The notes beneath the pieces were generated by a model, which searched no databases, was not told the origin of the DNA, and saw only the letters and a program-made list of their open reading frames with translations. From Aestuariimicrobium kwangyangense DSM 21549 (GTDB lineage Bacteria > Actinomycetota > Actinomycetes > Propionibacteriales > Propionibacteriaceae): 64,000 nucleotides of DNA. The DNA is taken from positions 744,001 to 808,000 of the forward strand of contig NZ_ATXE01000001.1 in NCBI RefSeq assembly GCF_000421525.1, given 5' to 3'. Made by a program: the position numbers and the translations under genes. This document shows positions 52,113-60,369 of this stretch, piece after piece. The first letter of the stretch is position 1; the number at the start of each line of letters is the position of its first letter.

Positions 52113-53759
52113 TCAGCGCTCGGGGATCATCTCGATGGCGTGGACGGGGCACTGCTCGTAGCAGGTCCCGCAGCCCGTGCATTTGGTGTAGTCGTAGCGG
52201 TATCGCAGACCCTCGCCGAGTTTCAGCACGGCATCCTCGGGGCATGACCCCAGACAGCCGTCGCACTCGATGCAGTTGCCGCAGCTCAGGCAGCGCCACG
52301 CCTCGGTTCGCGCGTCCTCCTGGCTCAGACCCCCGACCACCTCGTCGAAGCTCTGCCGTCGGGCCACGTCGAGTTCCGGCTGGTCGTGGCGGCGGTCGTC
52401 GTCGCCCCAGTACCAGACGTTCAGCTTGTCGAAGCTGGCCAGGTCGTGCTTGGGCGACTCGACGATGGGCCGACTCGACAGCCACTGGTCGATCACGCGG
52501 GCGGCCTTCTTGCCGTGGCCGACGCCGATGGTGACGGTGCGGTCGGACGGCACGGCGTCACCGCCGGCGAAGATGCCGGGCACGTCGGTCATCAGGGTGC
52601 TGGGGTTGACCTGGACGACATCACCGTCGAACCGGAGCCCGGGGATCTGGCGCAGGAACCCCGAGTCGGCCTCCTGGCCGAGGGCGAGGATGACCGTGTC
52701 GGCCTCGAGGGTCTCGAAGCGTCCGGTGCCGACTGCCTTGCCGTTCTCGTCGATCTCCATCACCTCGACCTGCACCTGGCCCTCGTCCACGAAGTTGATG
52801 GTGCGCAGCCAGTTCATCTTCACGCCCTCACGCACCGCCTCGGCATGCTCGTCGGCGTGCGCGGGCATGTGGTCCTGGGTGCGCCGGTAGACGACGATGG
52901 ACTCCTCGGCGCCGAGGCGCCGCGCCACGCGGGCGGCGTCCATCGCGGTGTTGCCGCCGCCGTAGACGGCGACCCGTCGTCCGATCACGGGACGATCACC
53001 GGAGGCGACCCCGCGCAGGAAGCTGACGGCATCGACGATGCGGCCGGCGTCGCGGGTGGGGATGTCGACCCGCTTCGAGAGGTGGGCACCGATGGCGACG
53101 AAGACGGCGTCGAAGTTGCCCTTCTGCTGCTCCTCGAGCAGGTCGTTGACGGTGTGGTTCTGCACGAAGGTGACGCCCAGCGCGCGAACCCGCTCGATCT
53201 CGAGGTCGAGCACGTCGCGAGGGAGTCGGTACTCGGGGATGCCGTAGCGCATCATGCCGCCCGGCAGGTCGGACGAGTCATGCACCTCGACCTCGTGGCC
53301 GAGCATCGCCAGGTGGTAGGCCGCGCTCAGCCCGGACGGTCCGGCACCGATGACGAGCACCCGTCGTCCGGATCGGTGGGTCGGCGGGGTGAACTGCCAG
53401 CCGTTCTCGAGGGCCAGGTCGCCCAGATAGCGCTCCACGGAGTGGATGGAGACCGAGCCGTCGAGTTCGATGCGGTTGCAGGCGGTCTCACAGGGGTGGT
53501 AGCAGACGCGTCCGTGGATGGCGGGGAACGGATTGTTGCGGGTCAGTTCCCGCCAGGCTCCGAGGTCGTCCTTGGCCTTGACCAGCCGCAGCCACTCCTG
53601 GATGTTCTCGCCGGCGGGACAGGCGTTGTTGCACGGGGGCAGCAGGTCAACGTAGATGGGCATGCGCAGCCGGGTGGGACCGACCCGCCCGGTGGATGCC
53701 TCGAGATCAGGCAGGTGGGTCAGGTTGCGATCCACTGCCCCGATGGGCTGTTCAGCCAT
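52113..53759 (-). CDS. GltD-like FAD/NAD(P) oxidoreductase with Fe-S clusters
   Basis: 548 residues. The N-terminal domain has the Cys pattern CNNACPAG (about residue 43) and CYHPCETACNR (about 85) of glutamate-synthase small subunits. FAD binding is at VLVIGAGPSGLSAAYHLAML (about 133) and NAD(P) binding at VAVYGGGNTAMDAARVARRL (about 260). Unusually, the C-terminus adds a ferredoxin domain: CLSCGNCIECDGCLGSCP and CTGCGTCYEQCP. No glutamate synthase large subunit is nearby. Being first in an operon with nifJ, it probably moves electrons between reduced ferredoxin and NAD(P)H. Reductase direction and cofactor are inferred. Confidence 0.88.
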   Translation of the reverse strand: MAEQPIGAVDRNLTHLPDLEASTGRVGPTRLRMPIYVDLLPPCNNACPAGENIQEWLRLVKAKDDLGAWRELTRNNPFPAIHGRVCYHPCETACNRIELDGSVSIHSVERYLGDLALENGWQFTPPTHRSGRRVLVIGAGPSGLSAAYHLAMLGHEVEVHDSSDLPGGMMRYGIPEYRLPRDVLDLEIERVRALGVTFVQNHTVNDLLEEQQKGNFDAVFVAIGAHLSKRVDIPTRDAGRIVDAVSFLRGVASGDRPVIGRRVAVYGGGNTAMDAARVARRLGAEESIVVYRRTQDHMPAHADEHAEAVREGVKMNWLRTINFVDEGQVQVEVMEIDENGKAVGTGRFETLEADTVILALGQEADSGFLRQIPGLRFDGDVVQVNPSTLMTDVPGIFAGGDAVPSDRTVTIGVGHGKKAARVIDQWLSSRPIVESPKHDLASFDKLNVWYWGDDDRRHDQPELDVARRQSFDEVVGGLSQEDARTEAWRCLSCGNCIECDGCLGSCPEDAVLKLGEGLRYRYDYTKCTGCGTCYEQCPVHAIEMIPER

Positions 53760-53789
53760 GCTGCACCTCCGTTGGTAGCTGCTCGAAAC

Positions 53790-53804
53790 ACTACGCCGTG
53801 TAGT
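53790..53804. promoter_or_regulatory. Palindrome in the nifJ operon promoter region
   Basis: ACTAC-GCCGT-GTAGT (plus-strand reading) is an inverted repeat with perfect 5-nt arms, about 31-45 bp upstream of the GltD-like ATG, where an operator would affect RNA polymerase. The size suits a TetR- or MarR-type dimer; the regulator is unknown. Confidence 0.4.
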
Positions 53805-53849
53805 AGATCGCTCAACTGTCAGGGGAGGCTTTGGCCGGGTGGGGCCGAC

Positions 53850-54425
53850 TCAGATCGCGGTGCGGTGGAAGTTCAGGTGTGAACGGCTCGCCGTCGGACC
53901 TCGCTGCCCCTGGTAACGGGACAGGTGTGCACCCTGGCCGTAGGGCTGCTCGGCCGGGGAGCTGAGCTGGAAGAAGCAGAGCTGGCCGATCTTCATGCCC
54001 GGGTAGAGCTTGATCGGCAGCGTGGCCACGTTCGACAACTCCAGGGTGACGTGGCCGGTGAAGCCGGGGTCGATGAAACCGGCCGTCGAATGGGTGAGCA
54101 ACCCCAGCCGGCCCAAGGACGACTTGCCCTCCAGTCGGGCCGCGATGTCGTCGGGCAGGGTGACCAGTTCCAGGGTGGCACCCAGCACGAACTCCCCGGG
54201 GTGCAGGACGAAGGGGTCGTCCCCCTCGGGCTCGACCAGTCGGGTGAGCTCGGCCTGCTCCACCGCCGGGTCGATCACGGGGTAGCGGTGGTTCTCGAAG
54301 ATGCGGAAGAAGCGGTCGAGGCGCACGTCGATGCTCGAGGGCTGCACCATCTCGGGGTCCCAGGGGTCGAGTCGTACTCGTCCATCCTCGATCTGGGTAC
54401 GGATGTCACGGTCTGACAGCAGCAT
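53850..54425 (-). CDS. dcd: dCTP deaminase, probably bifunctional dCTP deaminase/dUTPase
   Basis: 191 residues. It converts dCTP to dUTP, and in actinobacterial relatives directly to dUMP. The homotrimer fold is marked by [12 protein letters not shown], the substrate motif [20 protein letters not shown] (about residues 108-127) and the catalytic Glu in GHVTLELSN. The C-terminal lid ends [14 protein letters not shown]. The His-Ser-Thr-Ala arrangement resembles the bifunctional mycobacterial type; this is an inference. The gene begins 9 bp after deoC, giving a small nucleotide-metabolism operon. Confidence 0.93.
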   Translation of the reverse strand: MLLSDRDIRTQIEDGRVRLDPWDPEMVQPSSIDVRLDRFFRIFENHRYPVIDPAVEQAELTRLVEPEGDDPFVLHPGEFVLGATLELVTLPDDIAARLEGKSSLGRLGLLTHSTAGFIDPGFTGHVTLELSNVATLPIKLYPGMKIGQLCFFQLSSPAEQPYGQGAHLSRYQGQRGPTASRSHLNFHRTAI

Positions 54426-54434
54426 GGTGGTTCC

Positions 54435-55118
54435 TCAGTAGGACGAGTCGCCGGTGGCGGGGGAGCCGTCGAGCACGGCGCGTGTGCCCGACAGGCCGAG
54501 CCGGGTGGCCCCGGCCTCGATCATGGCCAGCGCGGTGGCGTGGTCGCGGATGCCGCCGGAGGCCTTGACGCCGAGGCGCCCACCGACGGTCTGCGACATC
54601 AGCTGCACGGCGTGCACCGAGGCGCCGCCGGCGGGGTGGAAGCCGGTGGAGGTCTTCACGAAATCGGCGCCGGCGGCCTCGGCCGCGCGGCAGGCGGCCA
54701 CGATCTCGTCGTCGTCCAGCGCCGCCGACTCGATGATCACCTTCAGGACCCTGGGGGCCGGGATCTCGGCCCGGACGGCGGCGATCTCGGCCTCGACCGC
54801 GTCGACGTTGCCCGCCTTCAGCAGTCCGATGTCGATCACCATGTCGACCTCGTCCACACCCGCGGCGACCGACTCCTTGGCCTCTGCGGCCTTGACGGCC
54901 GCGGTGTGCTTGCCCGAGGGGAAGCCACAGACGACCGCCACCTTCACCGCTCCCAGATCGACCTGCACCGGCAGCATGTTCGGCGAGACGCAGATCGAGT
55001 ACGTGCCCAGCAGCTTGGCCTCCTCGGCCAGGGCGGTGACGTCAGCCGGGGTGGCATCGGTCTTCAGCAGGGTGTGGTCGACGTACTGCGCGAGCTCGGC
55101 TCGAGACAGGGAGGGCAT
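54435..55118 (-). CDS. deoC: Deoxyribose-phosphate aldolase
   Basis: 227 residues from the ATG of [15 protein letters not shown], with AAGGAG five bases upstream. It cleaves 2-deoxyribose-5-phosphate to acetaldehyde and glyceraldehyde-3-phosphate, feeding deoxynucleoside sugars into glycolysis. Barrel landmarks are [41 protein letters not shown] and the Schiff-base Lys in [13 protein letters not shown] (about residue 152); [10 protein letters not shown] carries the second conserved Lys. The gene is followed by dcd on the same strand. Confidence 0.95.
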   Translation of the reverse strand: MPSLSRAELAQYVDHTLLKTDATPADVTALAEEAKLLGTYSICVSPNMLPVQVDLGAVKVAVVCGFPSGKHTAAVKAAEAKESVAAGVDEVDMVIDIGLLKAGNVDAVEAEIAAVRAEIPAPRVLKVIIESAALDDDEIVAACRAAEAAGADFVKTSTGFHPAGGASVHAVQLMSQTVGGRLGVKASGGIRDHATALAMIEAGATRLGLSGTRAVLDGSPATGDSSY

Positions 55119-55223
55119 GGTGCTCCTTCGGCGGGTGCCACGGTGGTGGACGCGACCCACTCTAGGGACTCGTGGACGCGCGGGGGAGTCGAGGTCGGCT
55201 CGATGTGGCGGACGACCGTGCCC

Positions 55224-56369
55224 TCAGTCCCCGGTCGAGGGCAAACCGATCGGACGACTGGTCCGCTGGGGTGCGGTCGTCGCTCCGCCAGCGGCCGCCG
55301 GGCGATCGGCAGGATCGGTGGACGGCGTCCGGTTCGAGGGTGTCGAGGGCGTGGGGGCTGAGTCCACACCCTGGGGGAGCGCGTGGATCATCGCCGGATG
55401 CACGATCTGGGGATCCTGGGGCTGCTGACGGGCCAGTGGGGGCTTCTCGAGGACGATGCCCGCGGTGGTCGAGGTCGTGCTGGCCGAAGGCCCCGCGCTG
55501 GTCGAAGCGGACGGGGTGGTGTCGGACTGTGCGGAGCTGGGGGTGGCCGTGCTCGGTCGGGTCGATTGCACTGGGGTCGACTGGACGGGGGTCGATTGCA
55601 CTGGGGTCGATTGCACTGGGGCCGACTGCACGGGGGTCGACTGCGACTGGGTCGGCACACTGAGTCGGCCCACCATGGTCGCGCTCGGACGGATGGCTTG
55701 GCCGATCCGGGTTCCCTGGTCGTACTGGAAGAGGTTGTTCGAGACCATGATCCGGTACAGCAGGTAGGCGTAGTTGGGGTCGGTCGCGTAGCCGCCACGC
55801 TGGATCTCCTGGGCGAACAGGCGCGGGTCGGCGTTCACCGTGAAGGCGGCGTTGTAGATGCCGCGGTTCTTGAGGTAGTAGCCGTGGTCGGCCAGCGAGT
55901 CGGTGGCGCTGGCGTAGCTGCGGAAGTAGGCGGTCACCGTCGTCCAGGAGCCGTAGACGTACTCCTGGGTCTGCATGCCGACGCAGCCGGACTGGTACGG
56001 GCTCACCGACCCGCCCGGCACGCACTTGATGCCGAAGTAGGCGTTGTACTGCTTGGACAGTTGGGAGCCACCCCAGCCGCTCTCGAGGATGGCCTGCGAG
56101 ATGGTCACCGAGACCGGCACCCCGAACTCCTGCCAGCCCTGCACGGCACCGGGCAGCATCTCCTGGATGAAGGCCTGCTGTTCAGCGGCGGTGGCACCCT
56201 GGGCCGGACGAGCCGACTGCCAGACGGCCAGGGTCATGGCCGCGACAAGGCTCGCCAGCAGCACGACGACCACTCGGCGAAGGGGCATCCCGACGGCGCG
56301 AACGCCAGAGGTGGGGAAACCAGAGGAGGGGAGACCAGACGACTGGAAACGGAGGGGGGATCCATTCAC
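55224..56369 (-). CDS. Secreted GH73 N-acetylglucosaminidase (autolysin-like)
   Basis: 381 residues from a GTG with GAGGA seven bases before it; an ATG at 56288 (MPLRRVVVVLLASLV) is an alternative that gives a more compact signal peptide. The product is exported (hydrophobic VVVLLASLVAAMTLAVW). The GH73 domain, about residues 70-215, contains the catalytic Glu in AILESGWGGSQLSKQYNAY, then YFGIKC and the helix ADHGYYLKNRG. It cleaves peptidoglycan glycan chains during growth or separation. The C-terminal part has about six tandem STPVQ units coded by 15-bp repeats, then a Ser/Thr/Pro-rich tail. No anchor is seen. Confidence 0.87.
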   Translation of the reverse strand: MNGSPLRFQSSGLPSSGFPTSGVRAVGMPLRRVVVVLLASLVAAMTLAVWQSARPAQGATAAEQQAFIQEMLPGAVQGWQEFGVPVSVTISQAILESGWGGSQLSKQYNAYFGIKCVPGGSVSPYQSGCVGMQTQEYVYGSWTTVTAYFRSYASATDSLADHGYYLKNRGIYNAAFTVNADPRLFAQEIQRGGYATDPNYAYLLYRIMVSNNLFQYDQGTRIGQAIRPSATMVGRLSVPTQSQSTPVQSAPVQSTPVQSTPVQSTPVQSTRPSTATPSSAQSDTTPSASTSAGPSASTTSTTAGIVLEKPPLARQQPQDPQIVHPAMIHALPQGVDSAPTPSTPSNRTPSTDPADRPAAAGGATTAPQRTSRPIGLPSTGD

Positions 56370-56588
56370 CCGCTCATCCTCAGGCGGCGCGGGTCGCCTT
56401 GTCACACCCAGAATCAAGTTGAGGTTGAGCCTCGTGGCACCGTGCACCCCTCGGGTCAGCCCGGCTCCCTGACCCGATCCGGCTTTCCGATGACCTCACG
56501 GGCCCCGGAGAGGCCCGGCACCCCGTCGGGAAGCCGGATCGGCGCACCGGTCGCCGGGCACGGCACCGCCGCAGCGGTCGCTGGCGAG

Positions 56589-58124
56589 TCAGTCCTGGGC
56601 AGGGGCGGCGGGGAAGCGCAGCTGGAACCTGGTGTCGCCGGGGTGGCTGGACACCGTCGCCGTGCCGCCGTGGGCGGCCATGACGGCCTCCACGATCGCC
56701 AGCCCCAACCCGGTGGACGGCTCCGCGGAGTGGGCCCTGGCCACGTCGGCGCGCGCGAATCGCTCGAACACCTGACCCGACACCGCCTCGGGGATTCCGG
56801 GACCGGTGTCGGCCACCTCGATCAGCACCCAGCCGGGCTCACTGCGCACCGACGCGGTCACCACGGTGCCCGCGGGTGTGTGCTTGCGCGCGTTCGACAA
56901 CAGGTTCACCACCACCTGCACCAGCCGGTGGCGGTCGGCCATCGCCAGCACCTCGTGACTGGGCAGGTCGACCTGCCAGCGCTGCCCACCGCCCGCGGCA
57001 CGGGCGTCCGAGACCGCGTTCAGCACCACCTCGACGCAGTCGACGGGCTCGGGCTGAAGATTGGGGTCACTGTCGAGACGGGCGAGCAGCAGCAGGTCCT
57101 CGACGAGGCTCGACATGCGGCTCGACTCCGACTCGATGCGCTGCATCGCGAATTGCGACTGGTCGGGCAGGGCCTCGCGGCCACGGCGGGTGAGCTCGGC
57201 GTAACCCCGGATCGAGGCCAGCGGGTTGCGCAACTCGTGCGAGGCGTCCGCCACGAACCGCCGCACCTTGGTCTCGGACTCCTGCCGAGCCGCCAGGGCC
57301 GACTCGACGTTGTCGAGCATCTGGTTGAAGGCCCGCCCCACCTGGCCGACCTCGTTGCCGGGATCGGTGTCCAGGGCCCTCATGGGCAGTGCGACCTCAC
57401 CGGTGCGCAGGTCGAGCTGGCCCACCTGGTGTGCTGTCTCGGCCAGCCGATGCAGGGGACGAAGGCTCCGGTGCACCAGCGGTCGGGTCACCATGACGGC
57501 CACGGCGATCGCCACCAGCGTGAGGGCCGACATGAACAACAGCACCCTCATCGTCATCTGGTTCACCTGCTTCAACGGCAGGGCAGCAACATAGGTGCCG
57601 TCACCACGGGTCACGCTGATCACCCGGTAGGAGCCGAAGTCGTCGAGCACGAGGGTGCGGATCTCGCCGTCGTCCGGCAGGTTGAGCAGGTCGGCGATGA
57701 CGTCGCCGCTGGGAACCACGAGCGCGCCCTCGGAGACAACCCGTGCGCTGGCGAAGCTGCCGTGTTGCTCGACGATGATGGTGCCAATGGGGTTGCCGAG
57801 TTCGGTGGCTCCGCGGGGCGCCTGTTGGTCACCGTCCGGGGTCTCCGAGCGTGCCTGCCGGGCCGCCACCGCGTGCAGTTGCACGTCCATCTGGTCGACC
57901 AGCACCTGTCGCACCGCCAACAGTGCAACCAGGGTGGTCAGCATGAGCACCGCCGCCACCACGAGGCTGACCCGCACCACCAGCTGATGGCTCAGCGACG
58001 CCCCGCCACGTCGAGGTCGTCTCCGCGACGTGGCGGACGGGGTCTTCCGCTCGTGGTTCGTGCTGATCACCCCCGGAGAGGAGGGCGGTGCGGGGGGTTC
58101 GTCCGAACGAGGGGACGAGGTCAC
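56589..58124 (-). CDS. Sensor histidine kinase, TrcS/MprB type
   Basis: 511 residues. Membrane helices at about 50-72 (VVRVSLVVAAVLMLTTLVAL) and 190-212 (VLLFMSALTLVAIAVAVMVT) flank an extracytoplasmic sensor domain of about 115 residues. A HAMP linker and HisKA domain follow, with the phospho-accepting His in VADASHELRNPLASIRGY (about residue 298). The ATP-binding domain has the N-box VVVNLLSNARKHTP, G1 ADTGPGIP and G2 STGLGLAIVEAVM. It signals to the response regulator, whose stop overlaps this GTG start by four bases. The stimulus is unknown; the neighbouring cell-wall hydrolase makes envelope condition plausible. Confidence 0.93.
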   Translation of the reverse strand: MTSSPRSDEPPAPPSSPGVISTNHERKTPSATSRRRPRRGGASLSHQLVVRVSLVVAAVLMLTTLVALLAVRQVLVDQMDVQLHAVAARQARSETPDGDQQAPRGATELGNPIGTIIVEQHGSFASARVVSEGALVVPSGDVIADLLNLPDDGEIRTLVLDDFGSYRVISVTRGDGTYVAALPLKQVNQMTMRVLLFMSALTLVAIAVAVMVTRPLVHRSLRPLHRLAETAHQVGQLDLRTGEVALPMRALDTDPGNEVGQVGRAFNQMLDNVESALAARQESETKVRRFVADASHELRNPLASIRGYAELTRRGREALPDQSQFAMQRIESESSRMSSLVEDLLLLARLDSDPNLQPEPVDCVEVVLNAVSDARAAGGGQRWQVDLPSHEVLAMADRHRLVQVVVNLLSNARKHTPAGTVVTASVRSEPGWVLIEVADTGPGIPEAVSGQVFERFARADVARAHSAEPSTGLGLAIVEAVMAAHGGTATVSSHPGDTRFQLRFPAAPAQD

Positions 58125-58843
58125 TGCGGCGCCTTCAACACGTAACCGGCGCCGCGCATCGTGTGGATCATGGGTTCACGCTGCGCGTCGATCTTCTTGC
58201 GCAGATAGCTGATGTAGAGCTCGACCACATTGGCCTGACCGCCGAAGTCGTAGTTCCACACCCGGTCGAGGATCTGGGCCTTCGACAGCACCCGGCGCGG
58301 ATTGCGCATCAGGTAGCGCAACAGTTCGAACTCCGTCGCGGTCAGCGAGATGGGCTCGCCACCCCGGGTCACCTCGTGGGAGTCCTCGTCGAGGGTGAGG
58401 TCACCGACCACCAGGGTGGTGTCGGTGCGCGCCTCCGTGGCGCCGCTGCGGCGGAGGAGGGCCCGCAGCCGGGCGACCATCTCCTCGAGCGAGAAAGGCT
58501 TGGTGACGTAGTCGTCGCCACCGGCGGTCAGGCCCTGGATGCGATCGGAGACCGCGTCCTTGGCGGTGAGGAAAATGACCGGCACGTCGGGCTGCTCGGC
58601 CCGGATCCGCCTCATCACCTCGAGCCCGTCGAAGTCGGGCAGCATCATGTCGAGGATGATCACGTCGGGTCGCACAGCGCGGGCCACCTTGACCGCCGAC
58701 AGCCCACTGTCGGCCGTACTGACCTGCCACCCCTCGTAGCGCAGCGCCAGCGCCAACAGGTCGGTGATGCTGGGCTCATCATCGACGGCCAGCACCTGGA
58801 TCGGTGAGCCGTCGGGCTTGGTGAGGGGCGGGGCGGTGCTCAT
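58121..58843 (-). CDS. OmpR/PhoB-family response regulator
   Basis: 240 residues. The receiver domain has the acidic pair in AVDDEPSITDLL, the phosphorylated Asp65 in PDVIILDMMLPDFDGLEV, the Thr in FLTAKDAV and the Lys in GGDDYVTKPF. The C-terminal winged helix (about residues 145-240) includes ISLTATEFELLRYLMRNP and QANVVELYISYLRKKIDAQ. It resembles mycobacterial TrcR. It is the first gene of the two-component operon, coupled to the kinase by a GTGA overlap. Targets are unknown. Confidence 0.94.
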   Translation of the reverse strand: MSTAPPLTKPDGSPIQVLAVDDEPSITDLLALALRYEGWQVSTADSGLSAVKVARAVRPDVIILDMMLPDFDGLEVMRRIRAEQPDVPVIFLTAKDAVSDRIQGLTAGGDDYVTKPFSLEEMVARLRALLRRSGATEARTDTTLVVGDLTLDEDSHEVTRGGEPISLTATEFELLRYLMRNPRRVLSKAQILDRVWNYDFGGQANVVELYISYLRKKIDAQREPMIHTMRGAGYVLKAPQ

Positions 58844-58929
58844 GGTGCAACTGTGACACCCGGGTCACCGATTCGGCTGTGTGAATCCTGTGGGAAGCCT
58901 GTGAACACCGCAGCCCAAGGGACGACCGT

Positions 58930-59385
58930 TCAGGCCGGGTCCGCGTCGTCGATGTAGCGGGCATCCGGGCCGTCAGGGGCGCGCCGGAACAGCGCGTCGA
59001 CCCCTGCCCGTCCGGCGCCGAAGGTGAGGAAGACGAGCGCGAGGCTCGCCAACGCGACGTTGTACTCATAGCCGTTGTTGGCCAGGTGGGGTCCGAGTCG
59101 CCACTTCGCGAACGCGACGATCATCACCTGCTCGACCAGGAGCACACCGCCGAGCAGTGGGGTGAGCAGCCCGAACACCAACAGCGCGCCGCCGATCACC
59201 TCGAAGGCGATGGCTCCCCAGGCGAACACCTCCGGGTAGGGCACGTGGGCTGCCGTCAGGATCTGCACCTGCTTGGGCACTCCGTCCTGCCATCTGGTCC
59301 AGCCGTGCACCATCATGATGGCGCCGGTGGCGATGCGGGCGATCATCAGGGCGAGGTCCTGACAGACGCGGATGAATCCCTTCAT
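58930..59385 (-). CDS. DoxX-family membrane protein
   Basis: 151 residues with four membrane segments: ALMIARIATGAIMMVHGW, VFAWGAIAFEVIGGALLVFG, GLLTPLLGGVLLVEQVMIVA and YNVALASLALVFLTFGAG. This is the DoxX layout with the typical C-terminal GAGRAGVDALF. Family members are membrane proteins linked in some species to thiosulfate or redox stress; the role here is unknown. AGGAGA before the ATG supports MKGFIRVCQDLAL. It lies 86 bp upstream of the response regulator on the same strand, so readthrough into the two-component operon is possible. Confidence 0.88.
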   Translation of the reverse strand: MKGFIRVCQDLALMIARIATGAIMMVHGWTRWQDGVPKQVQILTAAHVPYPEVFAWGAIAFEVIGGALLVFGLLTPLLGGVLLVEQVMIVAFAKWRLGPHLANNGYEYNVALASLALVFLTFGAGRAGVDALFRRAPDGPDARYIDDADPA

Positions 59386-59494
59386 GGGGGTCTCCTGTGC
59401 TGTGGGTGGTGGCCCGATCGTGCCAAACCCGCCGGGGCATGTCCACGCACCGGGCCGTCACCCGTCCCCCCAGCGCCGCCCTGGCCCAGGACCC

Positions 59495-59563
59495 GGAAAC
59501 TCGTTGCCAGTCGACCTGACCGCCCCTACGGGGTGCCCCACCCGCTGCTGGCGACGAGTTTCC
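59495..59563. repeat. Nested inverted repeat upstream of yaaA
   Basis: GGAAACTCGTTGCCAG (59495-59510) pairs with CTGGCGACGAGTTTCC (59548-59563), all 16 positions pairing if one G-T is allowed. The 37-base interior contains a second small hairpin (CCCC-TAC-GGGG). It lies in the divergent gap, 50 bases before the yaaA start, and could form in the yaaA leader RNA or be a palindromic repeat. Confidence 0.6.
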
Positions 59564-59612
59564 AGGTTTGGGTGCAGCAGATGCGGGGGAGGGGGGCCGT
59601 TAGGGTGACGGG

Positions 59613-60344
59613 GTGCTGATCCTGCTGCCGCCCTCCGAAGGCAAGGCGACCCGCCGCCGAGGGGCGCCGATGAGGCTTGATCGGTTGGGTCTGGCCGGCC
59701 TGAACGCGGCTCGGGAGGCTGCCATGGCTGCCTTGGCGCAGGCCAGTGCACGCCCCGACGCGCTCGAGGTGCTCGGTGTCGGCGCCAGTCTGGCCGATGA
59801 GGTGAGGGCCAACACCCGGCTCGAGTCCGCGCCGGCGCTGCGTGCCAGCGAGCTCTACACCGGGGTGTTGTACGAAGCGCTCGCCCTGGGGCAGCTCGAC
59901 CCAGCCTCCAGCCGCCGGGCCGCCCGGCAGGTGCGCATCTTCTCCGCGCTGCACGGGGTGCTCAGCCTCGGCGACCGGTTGTCCCCGTACCGGCTCTCCG
60001 CAGGGGTGACCCTGCCCGGGCTCGGCAACGTGACCAGCCACTGGCGTGAGTCGTTGTCACTGCTCGACGCCGAGTGGGCGGACGAGCTCCTGGTGGACTG
60101 TCGCAGCGGTCCCTACCGATCGATGTGGAGACCGGTTGATCGGTCCCGATGGGTGACGGTCGACGTGCCCGCGGCGAGCCACTTCGCCAAGCACACGCGA
60201 GGACTGGTGGCGCGCGCCCTCGTGCAGCACGGAGGGCGATTCAGTCGTCCCCAGCAGTTGCTCGAGGCGCTCGACGGTTTCTCACCGTCGCTGTCGGGCA
60301 GCGGGGCCGGGGGCTGGCAGTTGACCGTCGTCGCGCCGCAATGA
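59613..60344 (+). CDS. yaaA: Peroxide stress protein YaaA (UPF0246/DUF328)
   Basis: 243 residues from a GTG start (MLILLPPSEGKATRRRGAP). The family opening LLPPSEGK, with its conserved Ser, Glu and Lys, is unmistakable. Later landmarks are YTGVLYEALALGQLD, IFSALHGVLSLGDRLSPYRL and HFAKHTRGLVARAL. In Escherichia coli YaaA lowers free iron and protects DNA during hydrogen peroxide stress; the same role here is inferred. The adjacency to iron-siderophore genes, convergent and 25 bp away, agrees with an iron-homeostasis link. A structured inverted repeat lies in the upstream gap. Confidence 0.92.
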   Translation: MLILLPPSEGKATRRRGAPMRLDRLGLAGLNAAREAAMAALAQASARPDALEVLGVGASLADEVRANTRLESAPALRASELYTGVLYEALALGQLDPASSRRAARQVRIFSALHGVLSLGDRLSPYRLSAGVTLPGLGNVTSHWRESLSLLDAEWADELLVDCRSGPYRSMWRPVDRSRWVTVDVPAASHFAKHTRGLVARALVQHGGRFSRPQQLLEALDGFSPSLSGSGAGGWQLTVVAPQ

Positions 60345-60369
60345 CCATCGCCGCCACGGTGGTGCCGGC

